From Parachlamydiales bacterium (GTDB lineage: Bacteria; Chlamydiota; Chlamydiia; Chlamydiales; Rhabdochlamydiaceae): a DNA stretch of 64,000 nucleotides. The DNA lies in the NCBI GenBank assembly GCA_003153295.1, contig PLXY01000006.1, positions 345,829 through 409,828 on the forward strand, given 5' to 3'. Below the pieces are notes generated by a model that was not told the DNA's origin, ran no database searches, and saw only the letters and a list, made by a program, of their open reading frames with translations. Positions 8,609-18,081 of this stretch are shown piece by piece; within the stretch, counting starts at the first letter, position 1; the number at the start of each line of letters is the position of its first letter. The position numbers and the translations under genes are program-made.

Positions 8609-10431
8609 GTTTTTAATTTTATCTTTTTAGTCATCCACCACTGTTGGAGAATACCCAGGAGCATGGAAGATAGCCAGTAGATATTAAGTCCTGAAGGGAA
8701 ATTATAGAACAGCACGGTGAAGACAATGGTCATGATATTACCCATGAACCTTTGCTGTTTTTGCTGATCTGTCATATTCCGAGGATCTTTCGGTGCTGTT
8801 GCTGACATCCGCTGCTGAAAGAACATCGCAGCTCCCAGCAAAAGAGGAAGAAGGTGAAATGAAGTGCCGATGAACCAGATCGGGGTGCTCCAGGAAAAAA
8901 CAACATCAGGAGCAGCCAAGTTATCGATCCATCCCGGGATAAAACTTGCTCCCCGGAGTTCAAAGGTAGATTTTAGAAGATCGAACATTCCAATCAAAAA
9001 AGGCATTTGAATGAGAAGAGGGAAGCATCCGCCTAAAGGATTGACGCCATGCTCTTTGTACATGCTCATGATTTCCATCTGAGCTTTTTTAGGATCTTTT
9101 TTAAATCTCTCTTGGAGGGCCGTCAACTTGGGTGCTAGTTTTTGCATTTTCACAGTTGATTTGATCGACCAGGCGTTGAGCGGGTAAAGCATAAGGCGTA
9201 GAGCGATTGTCAAAAGAATGATTGCAAATCCCCAAGAATGGACGACCGCATAAAAAATTCTCATCAGGAAAAATAGAAACTTTGCAAACGGCTCGGAGAT
9301 AAACGCAAACCATCCATGAAAACTCTGCACAGCGACATAATCCCCGCCATAGACGGCATCATTTTTCTCTAAAATGTTCTTTGCCAGCGGACCTGCAAAC
9401 ACTCTAAAATTATAAGTGCCTGCGTGGTTTTTGAAAGGGAGCCTCATATTATAACCAGGATAACTGGCTGCGGGATAAAGATTATTTTCTGAGTCGATGA
9501 CCGTTAGTCGTGTCGGCACATCGCTTCCAGGGATTTGATATGCTGTAAAGCCCGCATTAATTTCAGTTTGAGGATTGATAATAACAGCAAAAAAACCATT
9601 CGAATTCGCAATCCAATCCGGAACAATGGAAGTGACGTTTGTCGCGGTTTTTTTAGGAAGGGAAAGCTGTTCAACCGACCCTTTTTGATTCCGTGTCATC
9701 CGGTATTTCAACGATTGAGTCGAGCTACCTGAAACCATTTCTACTTCAGGCACCCCTGTTGTAAGCGATAGATCTTGTGCATTGCCATCGATCTGGATCG
9801 TCATATCAAAGGAATAAGGGGCTGCCGAATCATCTTCCGGCAATATGTACGTTTTAGTGATGCGGGCGCTATCCGTTGTGCCTTCCATTTCGATGACATT
9901 TTTTTCCAGACGCTTTAGGCGGAAAACGGTATTTGCACTCTGAGGATCGTTTGTTAATGTCGCCATTGCATAGTATTGGGGTTCGACATCTCGGCGCAGA
10001 AGGGGATAATAATGATCTACTTGACCCTCATTGAAAGAGCCTTGGTATGTTTGATAGGCTCCTGCAGGGAAACGGTCATATTGGGGATAATCTTTTTCAA
10101 GAATGGTATCGACGCGGATTTTTCTGACGACGCTGTCGGGATATTCGTTACTCTGAAGCGGAAGATTGATCTCAGCTAAGGCGCCGTTCATATTCGAGAC
10201 GACGAGCTGCTGGTATTTGTTTTCGATGACATAACGAATCTCTGCGCTACCGGATTGTGAAGAGGTAGGGGAGGGTGTGAAAGATTGGGTTCTAGTCGAT
10301 ACGGTAGGTGGAGTTGTTGAGGCAACAGAGGTTTGGGGAGGTGGCGCTGGTTGGGGCGGAAATAAGAAATGATTGACTGCGTAAAAAGTTCCCGTCATCA
10401 AAACAACAAAGATAATCGTCCGTTTGTCCAT
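8605..10431 (-). CDS. yidC: Membrane protein insertase YidC
   Basis: Inner-membrane insertase/chaperone of the YidC/Oxa1/Alb3 family. The first transmembrane segment is at the N-terminus (IIFVVLMTGTFYAVNHFLF), followed by a Pro/Thr/Ser-rich linker and a large periplasmic beta-domain typical of Gram-negative YidC. The conserved five-TM core near the C-terminus includes LFFLMRIFYAVV, WGFAIILLTIALRLMLYPL, the cytosolic coiled-coil hairpin (KMQKLAPKLTALQERFKKD), and PLLIQMPFLIGMFDLL. I chose the ATG at 10431 because AAGGAA lies 8-9 nt upstream; an in-frame start at 10482 lacks a ribosome site. The stop overlaps dnaA, as in Chlamydia. Confidence 0.95.
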   Translation of the reverse strand: MDKRTIIFVVLMTGTFYAVNHFLFPPQPAPPPQTSVASTTPPTVSTRTQSFTPSPTSSQSGSAEIRYVIENKYQQLVVSNMNGALAEINLPLQSNEYPDSVVRKIRVDTILEKDYPQYDRFPAGAYQTYQGSFNEGQVDHYYPLLRRDVEPQYYAMATLTNDPQSANTVFRLKRLEKNVIEMEGTTDSARITKTYILPEDDSAAPYSFDMTIQIDGNAQDLSLTTGVPEVEMVSGSSTQSLKYRMTRNQKGSVEQLSLPKKTATNVTSIVPDWIANSNGFFAVIINPQTEINAGFTAYQIPGSDVPTRLTVIDSENNLYPAASYPGYNMRLPFKNHAGTYNFRVFAGPLAKNILEKNDAVYGGDYVAVQSFHGWFAFISEPFAKFLFFLMRIFYAVVHSWGFAIILLTIALRLMLYPLNAWSIKSTVKMQKLAPKLTALQERFKKDPKKAQMEIMSMYKEHGVNPLGGCFPLLIQMPFLIGMFDLLKSTFELRGASFIPGWIDNLAAPDVVFSWSTPIWFIGTSFHLLPLLLGAAMFFQQRMSATAPKDPRNMTDQQKQQRFMGNIMTIVFTVLFYNFPSGLNIYWLSSMLLGILQQWWMTKKIKLKT

Positions 10432-10657
10432 GAATAAATTCCTTGAGTAAAGCGCGATTGTAGCAAAAGGAAGGGAAAACAACTAGTGTTGAATCGACTC
10501 GCAGAGGTTATTTTTGAGCAGACGAGGCTAATCATGAAATTTTTAAAAAAATCTCTTAAGAAGAGAATCCGTGATTCTTATAATCTTTCTAGTCAATTTA
10601 ATTTTCTTTAAATCTTAGAGATGAGTAGAATTCCGCTGCAAAAAAAAGGAAAACATC

Positions 10658-11350
10658 ATGAGCACTCGTCCGCTGACTTTCTCCTCTTCAATAGGTGGTC
10701 CCCCTCCGAATTATTCTGCGTTACCTGATCTGGTCATTACGCCTAATCCGGGGATCCAGCCTTTGAGAAATGTGACTAATACTCCAGACCCTCGCCTGAC
10801 TAGAAAAATCCCTTATCCCATTCAACTTCTGGTTTCAAGGATTTGTGGTGAACCTCCTAGTGAATCTAATCCTCAAACTTGGAAAAGATCGCGTCCAGAG
10901 GAAGAACGAAAAAAAACCTTTTCTAGGGTAATAACACCTGCACCAGACGTTAATCGATGGCAAACTGTGTTTAAACAGGGTATCTTTTTATTGTTTTTTC
11001 ATAGGTATGAGGAAGGCATACAAATGATCCGTGAGTCTTATAGTATGCACCCTATTCCGGATTTTTTTTCAGTTCTGGTGTTTGAATGCCGTCAGGCAAC
11101 AGTGAATAGTCCCGCTACCCTAGCTTATATTGAATGGGGTCTAAAATGTGATCCTCATAATTTCGATTGTTTGTTCTTGAAGGGACTTTGCGATATGGAG
11201 GCAGAAAAATATAGAGAAGCTAAAACAACTTTTACATTGTTGAATCAATTACTTCCTGCTGACTCTTTGGTAAAATTTCTCTTAACAAATGTTTCGGATA
11301 GGGTTACTTTTTCAAAGATGTCTATCGGTTTTCTGACGAAACAGTCATGA
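10658..11350 (+). CDS. Unknown protein with TPR-like helical repeats
   Basis: I do not recognise this 230-residue protein. The first 90 residues are Pro/Ser/Thr-rich and probably disordered. Residues about 100-220 look like helix-turn-helix repeats of the TPR class (QGIFLLFFHRYEEGIQMI, YIEWGLKCDPHNFDCLFL, MEAEKYREAKTTFTLLNQ). The start is supported by AAAGGA 8 nt before the ATG. It stands alone and is convergent with the next gene, which stops 2 nt away. A TPR protein of this size could be a class II secretion chaperone or an effector; neither is shown. Confidence 0.7.
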   Translation: MSTRPLTFSSSIGGPPPNYSALPDLVITPNPGIQPLRNVTNTPDPRLTRKIPYPIQLLVSRICGEPPSESNPQTWKRSRPEEERKKTFSRVITPAPDVNRWQTVFKQGIFLLFFHRYEEGIQMIRESYSMHPIPDFFSVLVFECRQATVNSPATLAYIEWGLKCDPHNFDCLFLKGLCDMEAEKYREAKTTFTLLNQLLPADSLVKFLLTNVSDRVTFSKMSIGFLTKQS

Positions 11351-11351
11351 C

Positions 11352-12107
11352 TTACTTTTTTTGTTTGGAAGCGTGGATATGATTCACTAAATGCTCAACG
11401 CTTGAGATTAAGCCGCTAAAAAGGCCTTGAGCGACAGCTATCCGTCCAGGTGTATGTCCCATCGATTTGGAAAACCCGGAAAATCCGTATTGCCGTATCG
11501 TTTGGAAAATCGTTTTTATGGGGGAATTAGTTATGGAACAGATAGGCTTAAAATAGTTCCAGGCATAACTCAAGATTCCATTTGCACCTGCATCAAAAAT
11601 AGGCGACTTTGCAATTTTTGCGACATCATTATTTGAAGGATCGACCATAGAATCCCTCATCGCTTCAACAGCTGGAATAGAAACCGGCAGAAATAATAAA
11701 TCCCGTCTGAATAAAGAAGAGGTTCCAGTTAGAAGGTGGAGGGGTTTCCCCGACGCGCTGATTTCTTTTGCTACCATCAGCAGGCCTTTCCCTTGCTTTT
11801 GCATGCGCAGTCCTAGCGCACTCAAAGGCGCGATAATAAATTTTCCCAAAAACGTCTCACCTGCAGAGGCAAAGAAGTTAGAAAAAGAATTGAAATAATC
11901 TGGTAGGCGCGTATTCCGGTAAGCATTATTCATACGCATTGAAGAGGATGGTGAGGTGGGTATTTCAGAAGAAGGTGGGGGTACAGATACTTGAAAAGGA
12001 AATAAATTTTGAAGGGCTAGCTTTTGATATCCCGACCAAACAAAATTTCTTGCATTAGGCAAATTAAGATGATAGGAATTGTGATAATTAGTGTCGTTTG
12101 TGCTCAT
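11352..12107 (-). CDS. Unknown chlamydial protein
   Basis: A 251-residue protein with a polar Asn/Ser-rich N-terminus, then mixed helical segments. Moderately hydrophobic stretches (KFIIAPLSALGLRM; LLFLPVSIPAVEAM) are too short or polar to be certain transmembrane helices. An AAGG element lies about 11 nt before the ATG. No domain is recognised. It is flanked by AT-rich DNA and sits as a single gene between the TPR-like genes, the usual setting of lineage-specific genes here. Confidence 0.65.
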   Translation of the reverse strand: MSTNDTNYHNSYHLNLPNARNFVWSGYQKLALQNLFPFQVSVPPPSSEIPTSPSSSMRMNNAYRNTRLPDYFNSFSNFFASAGETFLGKFIIAPLSALGLRMQKQGKGLLMVAKEISASGKPLHLLTGTSSLFRRDLLFLPVSIPAVEAMRDSMVDPSNNDVAKIAKSPIFDAGANGILSYAWNYFKPICSITNSPIKTIFQTIRQYGFSGFSKSMGHTPGRIAVAQGLFSGLISSVEHLVNHIHASKQKK

Positions 12108-12239
12108 AATAAAATTACCTTCGTTGCGAATTATTATATAGTATTTAGAAATTTATTATAAGCTGTAATCATTTATTTAAATTGTAACTAACTGATAATT
12201 GGATATTTAAGAGAAGTAAAGAAAAAAATAAAAAATGAC
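12108..12239. other. AT-rich intergenic stretch
   Basis: About 130 bases of strongly A+T-rich sequence between an unknown gene and the TPR gene terminator. I see no ORF of note; it should hold the promoter of the minus-strand gene starting at 12107. Confidence 0.5.
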
Positions 12240-12265
12240 AAACTAAATATTAAAATATTTAGTTT
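12240..12265 (-). terminator. AU-rich hairpin terminator of the TPR gene
   Basis: A perfect 12-bp inverted repeat (AAACTAAATATT and its complement) with a 2-nt loop begins immediately after the TPR gene stop codon. Read on the minus strand it is followed by a T-rich run (positions about 12222-12236). The stem is almost all A-U, so strength is uncertain. Confidence 0.6.
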
Positions 12266-14359
12266 CTAACTGAGTCCATGCTGAAGATGAGAGAGAAATT
12301 CTTGAAAAGAAGCTGTCATGCGAAGCCCTTCTAGCCAATCGTCATCAAGAAGCTCTTCGAGGCAAGGGAGAGATTTGGCGTCGTGGGATTTTTGAATAAA
12401 GTGGAGGGATTTTTCGAACTGCCCCAATAGGGAAAAGAGGCAGCCTAAATGATAGAAGGCCTGTTCGTTGCCTAGACGGACAGCTTGCATCAATTTATTT
12501 TCTGCTTCCCGATGGCATTGGTCGGCAAGGTCTTTATCGTAGGAATGCTGGGCAATATTGATGAGGGTGATGGCCCAGTCTAAAATCACAAAATCGTTAT
12601 CTTCTTCCTGTTTGAGGGCAAGCCGGTAATGATTCAAAGCCCGATAGAAATGATCCATTTCTCCCAGTGCTTCACCGAGATGGGAATAAGCAAGTCCGAT
12701 CCGGTAATGAATGCGGGGAAAGTCGGGGTCGATCATGAGCACTTGCGAGAAAATTTCCAGAGATTTTTGATAAGCGTTTTCATCTTCATGGCAGTCGCCC
12801 AGCAGATCAAGATTAATGGCGTAATGATAAAGCCATTCGGGGTGCATGTAGAGGGCGTTCTTTTGAGTTTGAAGGGTATATTCAAAATATGAAAGAGCCT
12901 GCTTTAAGAGCTGCGGGTCTTCTTTCATTTCTCCTAAACGGGAGAGTACATAACCATACTCAAAATAAGAGGCGCTGATCGGTTTTAAATCGAAGGCCTT
13001 GGCATAAAACCGAACCGATTTTTCACAAGCGTCAATGTCGTCGTCTGCATCTCCTACTTTTGCGTAGACCTTGGCAATGCCGTACCAATCTTGATAGCGG
13101 GTGCGGTCTAAGGAGAGTCCCTCTTGGAATTTTTCAATAGCTTGATAATAGTAATCCAAATCATTGAAATAGATTCCCCAGGAGAATAAGCACTGTCCAT
13201 AAGAATGCCAAACCTGAGGATTCTCTTCTTCGGATAAGTCCATTGCCTCGGTGATCTTATTTTGAGCTTCATAGAGAAGATCAATGCGGTCGGTGAGCTG
13301 TCCGAGTGTAGCTAAAGCCTCCGCCCACGTTGCAAGAAGTTCAGCGTGTTTAGCATTAAAGACATATCCGCGTTGGCATTTTTCCAGACAGGCGCGGAGC
13401 CGTTTAAGGTCTTTAGTCCGCCGTCCTGACTCTAAAAGGAACAAAGCCCATTCATGCCAAAGCTCGACACTGTAGGGGCGAAGATGGGCTGCAGCGGAAA
13501 AATATTCATGCGCTTGGGTAAAATGATCTTCATCATGCGTATGAGCATAGAGAAGGCTCATACTGCGTGCGAGCAAGAGCCAGCCCTCAAAGGAAGAAAG
13601 GGTTAGGGCGACTGCGCTTTTAAAGCAATGGATAGCTTTAACGATATGGCGGGTATCATTGACGAGGCTGGCCATTTCTAGGCTAGCGAGGCCAAAATCG
13701 ATCCAAAATTCTTGAGGAAGCTGATCAGGATAACCAGCGGCTTTTTGAAAGGCTTCTAGGGCTTTTTGCAAATCAATGGCTTCACCGGAATGGAGGGCAA
13801 TCTCGGTCGAGATTTTACCGTAGTCCCAATAAAGTTCGACGTAGATATCAGAAGTCTTATCTTCGATCAGCTGCAAAGCTTTTTGAAGTTTTTCTTCCGC
13901 TTCTAAGAAGTAATGATGCTCTTTGTAAGTTTTGCCCAGCAGGTGAAGAGCATTTCCCCAGGCTTGCCACACTTCAAAATAATCCGATGCCAGCTGAGTG
14001 GAGATTTTGAATTTTTTCGTTGCTAGCAGGAGGGCTTTTTCTTTTCCTTCGATTGATCCATGTTCAAATAGAGCTAAACCTTGCCGGTAAAAAAGTTCCG
14101 CATTGCAAGGAGCAAGCTCAGCCGCTCTTTCAAAAAGCTCAAGGCCTTGCAGATCTCCTTTTAATAAAGCCAACTCACCCTGCGCTAAATAAAATGACGC
14201 TTGATCATCCAGGGACTCATGACAAGTCCATGGCCGTTGAGAGTATGAACTTTCTGAAACCATTTTATTACCGATTAAAAAGGACGAGTTTTCCAGGAAC
14301 TTTTTTTTCTGGGGTCGCCAATTAAGTGCCGGATTATAGGAAAGGACCTCATTTCCCAC
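12266..14359 (-). CDS. Large tetratricopeptide-repeat protein
   Basis: A 697-residue protein made almost wholly of TPR units. It has recurring pairs such as AELFYRQGLALFEHG, YVELYWDYGKISTEIA, PQVWHSYGQCLFSWG, PRIHYRIGLAYSHLGEA and QAFYHLGCLFSLLGQFEKS, with about 15 repeats by eye. There is no signal peptide or membrane segment, so it is probably a cytosolic scaffold or a secreted solenoid. The GTG at 14359 is the longest start; an ATG at 14263 is an alternative, and neither has a convincing ribosome site. Chlamydiae have large TPR proteins of mostly unknown role, and I cannot assign this one. Confidence 0.85.
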   Translation of the reverse strand: MGNEVLSYNPALNWRPQKKKFLENSSFLIGNKMVSESSYSQRPWTCHESLDDQASFYLAQGELALLKGDLQGLELFERAAELAPCNAELFYRQGLALFEHGSIEGKEKALLLATKKFKISTQLASDYFEVWQAWGNALHLLGKTYKEHHYFLEAEEKLQKALQLIEDKTSDIYVELYWDYGKISTEIALHSGEAIDLQKALEAFQKAAGYPDQLPQEFWIDFGLASLEMASLVNDTRHIVKAIHCFKSAVALTLSSFEGWLLLARSMSLLYAHTHDEDHFTQAHEYFSAAAHLRPYSVELWHEWALFLLESGRRTKDLKRLRACLEKCQRGYVFNAKHAELLATWAEALATLGQLTDRIDLLYEAQNKITEAMDLSEEENPQVWHSYGQCLFSWGIYFNDLDYYYQAIEKFQEGLSLDRTRYQDWYGIAKVYAKVGDADDDIDACEKSVRFYAKAFDLKPISASYFEYGYVLSRLGEMKEDPQLLKQALSYFEYTLQTQKNALYMHPEWLYHYAINLDLLGDCHEDENAYQKSLEIFSQVLMIDPDFPRIHYRIGLAYSHLGEALGEMDHFYRALNHYRLALKQEEDNDFVILDWAITLINIAQHSYDKDLADQCHREAENKLMQAVRLGNEQAFYHLGCLFSLLGQFEKSLHFIQKSHDAKSLPCLEELLDDDWLEGLRMTASFQEFLSHLQHGLS

Positions 14360-14455
14360 AATCCATTACCCTTTTTAAAAAGTTAAAACAGGATTTAACT
14401 ATCTAAATATAAAAGAAGTATAAAAAGTTTTTATCTAAAAATTAAGAGACACTCT

Positions 14456-15499
14456 CTAAGGAAAACGGACGGCTTCAAGAAAAATGACATTGAACATCTC
14501 TTGCGAGAAAAGTTTTGCTTTATCGCTCTGAAGATATTCTTGTATATTTTTTAGATAATTATTGTAGGTCGCTTTATCCATCGTGCGAATGTAGTCGTAG
14601 ACTTCATTGAAGTCGCGGAAGTCCCTTCGATCGATAAAACAATTCTTAGGGATATAATCGGTGACATTGCTCGCTCCCCAATAGATTGGGACAGATCCAG
14701 CTGCGAAGCTGTCAAAGATTTTTTCAGTGATGTATCCTTTAACGTCTCTCATGTTTTCATAGCAGACATTGAACCGGTAGTTCTTCAAAGTTTCAAGCTT
14801 ATTTTCTACAGAGCCTCGATAGTTTTTATATCCTTTCTTTTCCCAGGCAAAACCATAAAAATCGAAAATATTGGGTTTATCCTCAAAAAATTGGATAACG
14901 GATTCTCTTTCTTTATAGAGTTCTTGAGAGTGTTTGCTCTTCTTGTTAGAGGACATCTGCGTGACAAGTTTTTTTTCTTCGAAGGAAGGAAGATTTTTAA
15001 GCATGGGTTGTAGAACAGGATAATAAAATTTGAAAAACTTTTTATTGTCGACGAGGTCATCATCCCACGTATAAATTCTTTTAAACTTATCTAAAAATTC
15101 GGGTTCATAAGCGCTTTTTCTCCAAACAGGAGGCTCGAAAGCAAACAAGAGCAATTTTTTCTTAGGAAATTTTTCTAAAGTTCCTTCTTTTAGGTGATAA
15201 GGCTTACTCCAAAGAACAACATAAGTCAGTTCATCTTTATCTTTTTCATTCTTCAGATCAGTCACGAAGAGCCGTACATTTTTCTCTTGAAGAGTCTTAG
15301 TTATTTCAGCAAGCCATTGGAATTTAGTGATGCCTTGATCATTCGGATTGGGCCAGCTGTGGACTAAATCGATTTGTTTTTTTCTCTCTTTAGGCTCACC
15401 CGCATTGAGCAGTATAAGAGGAAATAAAAAAAGAATTATGATAGTCTTCAGCATAGGAAAAAAATTATCGAGAAAAGGGCTTTTAAAAACAAGAGACAT
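14456..15499 (-). CDS. GT10-family (alpha-1,3/4-fucosyltransferase-like) glycosyltransferase
   Basis: A 347-residue protein with the family 10 C-terminal donor-binding region: FNVCYENMRDVKGYITEKIF followed by DSFAAGSVPIYWGASNV. Upstream segments (LLLFAFEPPVWR, RIYTWDDDLV) also fit this family. Known members transfer fucose from GDP-fucose to LacNAc-type acceptors. A hydrophobic N-terminal stretch (residues about 16-32, LKTIIILFLFPLILL) looks like a signal or anchor. The start at 15499 is poorly supported, and the ATG at 15454, directly before the hydrophobic segment, is an alternative. No GDP-fucose synthesis gene is in the window. The acceptor is unknown and could be LPS or a host glycan. 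Confidence 0.85.
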   Translation of the reverse strand: MSLVFKSPFLDNFFPMLKTIIILFLFPLILLNAGEPKERKKQIDLVHSWPNPNDQGITKFQWLAEITKTLQEKNVRLFVTDLKNEKDKDELTYVVLWSKPYHLKEGTLEKFPKKKLLLFAFEPPVWRKSAYEPEFLDKFKRIYTWDDDLVDNKKFFKFYYPVLQPMLKNLPSFEEKKLVTQMSSNKKSKHSQELYKERESVIQFFEDKPNIFDFYGFAWEKKGYKNYRGSVENKLETLKNYRFNVCYENMRDVKGYITEKIFDSFAAGSVPIYWGASNVTDYIPKNCFIDRRDFRDFNEVYDYIRTMDKATYNNYLKNIQEYLQSDKAKLFSQEMFNVIFLEAVRFP

Positions 15500-15568
15500 T
15501 CCCTCAGTAAAGAGTACATGAGAATGTTTCGGAAATTTACTTTTTTAACAAAAATAAGGCGGTTTTAT

Positions 15569-15967
15569 ATGAAATTCTTAGTTCTTTTAGGAAGGATTTT
15601 TTATTCAGCGATTTTTATAGGTTCAGGAATTGGTCATTTTTCTAGTTCAGCTATTCACTATGGTGAGATGCACGACGTCGCTATGCCAGAGCTTCTTGTT
15701 CCTGCTGCAGGAGTTATTGCATTATTAGGAGGTCTCAGTATTCTTCTGGGTTACAAAGCTCGGTTGGGCGCATGGATGATTGTGATTTTCTTAGTTCCAG
15801 TCACATTGATGATGCATAATTTTTGGACTGTGAATGAGCCGGGATTAAGAATGGTTCAGCAGGCAATGTTCATGAAAAACCTATCTATGCTAGGCGCTGC
15901 TCTTTTGATTGCGTATTTTGGTCCCGGCCCTTGCAGTTTGACCAAGTTTAAGAAGAAGAAAAAGTAA
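15569..15967 (+). CDS. DoxX-family membrane protein
   Basis: A small four-helix membrane protein (132 aa) of the DoxX/DoxD type: MKFLVLLGRIFYSAIFIGSG, then LLVPAAGVIALLGGLSILLGY, GAWMIVIFLVPVTLMMHNFW, and NLSMLGAALLIAYFGPGP. The ATG at 15569 has AGGCGG 7 nt upstream; an ATG at 15518 would add a basic leader. The function of the family is poorly defined, with some members linked to quinone or redox handling. It is followed by a hairpin terminator inside the convergent menE gene. Confidence 0.85.
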   Translation: MKFLVLLGRIFYSAIFIGSGIGHFSSSAIHYGEMHDVAMPELLVPAAGVIALLGGLSILLGYKARLGAWMIVIFLVPVTLMMHNFWTVNEPGLRMVQQAMFMKNLSMLGAALLIAYFGPGPCSLTKFKKKKK

Positions 15968-15968
15968 G

Positions 15969-17165
15969 CTACTTCATCTCTTGCTGATAGGCAAAAGCCT
16001 TATCAGCAAGAGCTTTTCGATTGGGTTTAAGCCCGGTCTGCTCCAAAAGCTCAAAAACTTTGATCGGGATTTTATATTTAGGCAGGTGCAATTGAAGCCT
16101 CGTTTGCAATTGCTCTAAAGGAACCAAATCTTTCAAAAAAACCACGGGCCTTGCTCCGAATTCCTCATCGGGGATCGGTACAACGATGGCTTCATGCATT
16201 CCGCAAACGCGTCGAATGACTTCTTCGATCTCTTCAGGCTGGATATTTTCTCCTCCCGAGATAAAGAGATTGTCTTTACGTCCTAAGATTTTGAAGATGC
16301 CGTTTTCCCAATGGCCTAAATCTTTAGTCTGAAACCAGCCCTCTTCATTCAAGGGAAGGACTACGCCTTTTTCTTTTTCATAATAGCCTTGAAAAAGAAC
16401 AGGACCTTTCACCCAAATCTCATTGTCTTCGCTTATTTTCATCTCTGCATAAGGATGAACCTGGTGGGCTGTGACAATCTGAGAGCTCATTTCTGTCATT
16501 CCATAAGAAGGAAGCACATTCCAAGGAGTCTGTAAATCCGGGAGCGGAGCGCCCCCCAGCAGGATTGTTTTTAAATGCGGCAGCTCAGTGGGTGATTTTA
16601 AAAGTCTATAAAGCTGCGTGGGGACTAAAGACAAATGCGTTGCCCTATCCCAATTTGAACTCATCAAAACAGAGCTTTTGGCCAGATAAGACCGGAATAA
16701 AATGCCGAGGCCTCCAACATGGCAAAGTGGGAGTGTCAGCGCCCATCGATCGGAGGGCTGCAAAGGAATAATGTCGTAAGAGCCGATCGCGCTAGAAACT
16801 AGATTACCCAACGTATGACAAGCGATCTTAGGAGATCCCATGGAACCGGAAGTAAAAAGAAAGGTTGCAAGCTTTGAAAGATCCCATGCGGTATTGCGAG
16901 GAGTTTCAGGCTCTGGCATCAAAGGAGTAAAAAGTTCTGTTCCCAGTTTTTCAAGCGCCTGCTCGACTGAAGGTAGGCGCGGACTTAAAGGGCAGGCGAT
17001 TTTGCCCATTTTCCAGCAGGCAAAAAGCGTCAAAATAACTTCGATCGTCGAAGGAGCTAGAAAAGCGACGCGCTCACCCGGAAAAGCTTCAATCTGCCTG
17101 CACATTCCTTCAACATGATCTTCGAATGTTGCATGATCCCAAGTAAAATGATCCGTAATTAGCAT
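15969..17165 (-). CDS. menE: o-Succinylbenzoate-CoA ligase MenE
   Basis: Adenylate-forming enzyme (398 aa) that activates o-succinylbenzoate with CoA in menaquinone synthesis. The AMP/ATP P-loop-like motif is LFTSGSMGSPKIACHTLGNL. Further motifs are VLPSYGMTEMSSQ, the A8 hinge ILGRKDNLFISGGENIQPEE, and the C-terminal lysine region LPKYKIPIKVFEL. It is short for the superfamily but normal for MenE. Its start overlaps the end of menC by 7 nt, and the pairing with menC makes the assignment firm. Confidence 0.9.
   Translation of the reverse strand: MLITDHFTWDHATFEDHVEGMCRQIEAFPGERVAFLAPSTIEVILTLFACWKMGKIACPLSPRLPSVEQALEKLGTELFTPLMPEPETPRNTAWDLSKLATFLFTSGSMGSPKIACHTLGNLVSSAIGSYDIIPLQPSDRWALTLPLCHVGGLGILFRSYLAKSSVLMSSNWDRATHLSLVPTQLYRLLKSPTELPHLKTILLGGAPLPDLQTPWNVLPSYGMTEMSSQIVTAHQVHPYAEMKISEDNEIWVKGPVLFQGYYEKEKGVVLPLNEEGWFQTKDLGHWENGIFKILGRKDNLFISGGENIQPEEIEEVIRRVCGMHEAIVVPIPDEEFGARPVVFLKDLVPLEQLQTRLQLHLPKYKIPIKVFELLEQTGLKPNRKALADKAFAYQQEMK
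15978..16012 (+). terminator. Hairpin terminator of the DoxX gene
   Basis: CTCTTGCTGATA-GGC pairs with GCC-TTATCAGCAAGAG (one bulged base) around an AAAA loop, followed by CTTTTC. It lies within the last codons of the convergent menE, so the DoxX transcript would end inside menE antisense. Confidence 0.6.
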
Positions 17166-17962
17166 GGTGTTACCATTTCCTTTTTAATCTCGAATTCCGA
17201 GGGAAAATGAATTTTTCCATCGCGGATGAAGGGAGGATCTTTGAGAAGATCTTCTTGGAGATGTAGAACAGTGCCGATTCCTAAGGGATGGGAAGGGATA
17301 TCAAGTGTGTGTGCAAGGGAGGCGATTTGATGGATGCCGATGCCACTCTCATAGCTACTGCTTAAGATAATAGGTGCTTTTTTTTCAGGTAGCCCGCGGA
17401 CCATCGGTTTCCACACTTGAGTCAATCCAATGGATGCGTCATCCGAAGCCATGGGAAAAGGGGAGATATCATAACCGGGATCTTCGATGAACTCAAAATC
17501 TTCGGCGTCGAAATGCGAGATAAAAGAATCGATTTTTTCTCGGCTCCACTTAGCTCCAATATCTAGACGGAGACGAAAATCGTCTTTCAAAGTTTTTACC
17601 AAAAAAACAGCTTCCGGAAGATCGAACGATCCTAGTTTGATTTTAGCTGTCCTGCAGCCGTGATTTTTTTTAGCTCTTTTTAAGATGTCTGGGATACTTC
17701 CCATGAGAAATAAACAGACAGGCGCTTGCAGGATTTTAGGCGCGCTGAGTCCAAAGAGACCAAACTCAACCGAAGGAAATAAAGGTCCCTCATATCCTTT
17801 TTGAACAGCTTTGAGTTGAGCTAAAACTTGATCGAGACTTTCAGGATTTCGGCCTGGAAGGGGAGAGACCTCGCTCCACGTATCGACTCCTTGAAGCAAA
17901 AAGCCTTCTTTCAGCCCAAAGACCTCTTGAAAGATCTTAAAATGAAAAATCTTAAAGTCCAT
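17159..17962 (-). CDS. menC: o-Succinylbenzoate synthase MenC
   Basis: A member of the enolase superfamily (267 aa) that dehydrates SHCHC to o-succinylbenzoate. The barrel carries TAKIKLGSF (general-base lysines), RLDIGAKWS, FIEDPGYDI and the later metal ligand in ASDDASIG. PIILSSSYESGIGI closes the site, as in OSBS enzymes. The protein is shorter than E. coli MenC (about 320 aa), with a trimmed N-terminal cap. It is directly upstream of and overlapping menE. Confidence 0.85.
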   Translation of the reverse strand: MDFKIFHFKIFQEVFGLKEGFLLQGVDTWSEVSPLPGRNPESLDQVLAQLKAVQKGYEGPLFPSVEFGLFGLSAPKILQAPVCLFLMGSIPDILKRAKKNHGCRTAKIKLGSFDLPEAVFLVKTLKDDFRLRLDIGAKWSREKIDSFISHFDAEDFEFIEDPGYDISPFPMASDDASIGLTQVWKPMVRGLPEKKAPIILSSSYESGIGIHQIASLAHTLDIPSHPLGIGTVLHLQEDLLKDPPFIRDGKIHFPSEFEIKKEMVTPC

Positions 17963-18081
17963 AAAAACAAAATTAATATTATAAAAGAATAAGATAAATA
18001 AAAATAATATGCAGGCGTTCCCTATTCCTCTTCGAGATTAAATGTTTCTGCTGCTAAAATATTCGGAAAAAAAGAGGATAT

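Noticed and set aside
11352-12107. Possible paralogy of the 251-aa protein with the 256-aa protein at 36357
   Set aside because: Only a short hydrophobic IAP-containing segment looks alike; the rest does not align, so chance is more likely.
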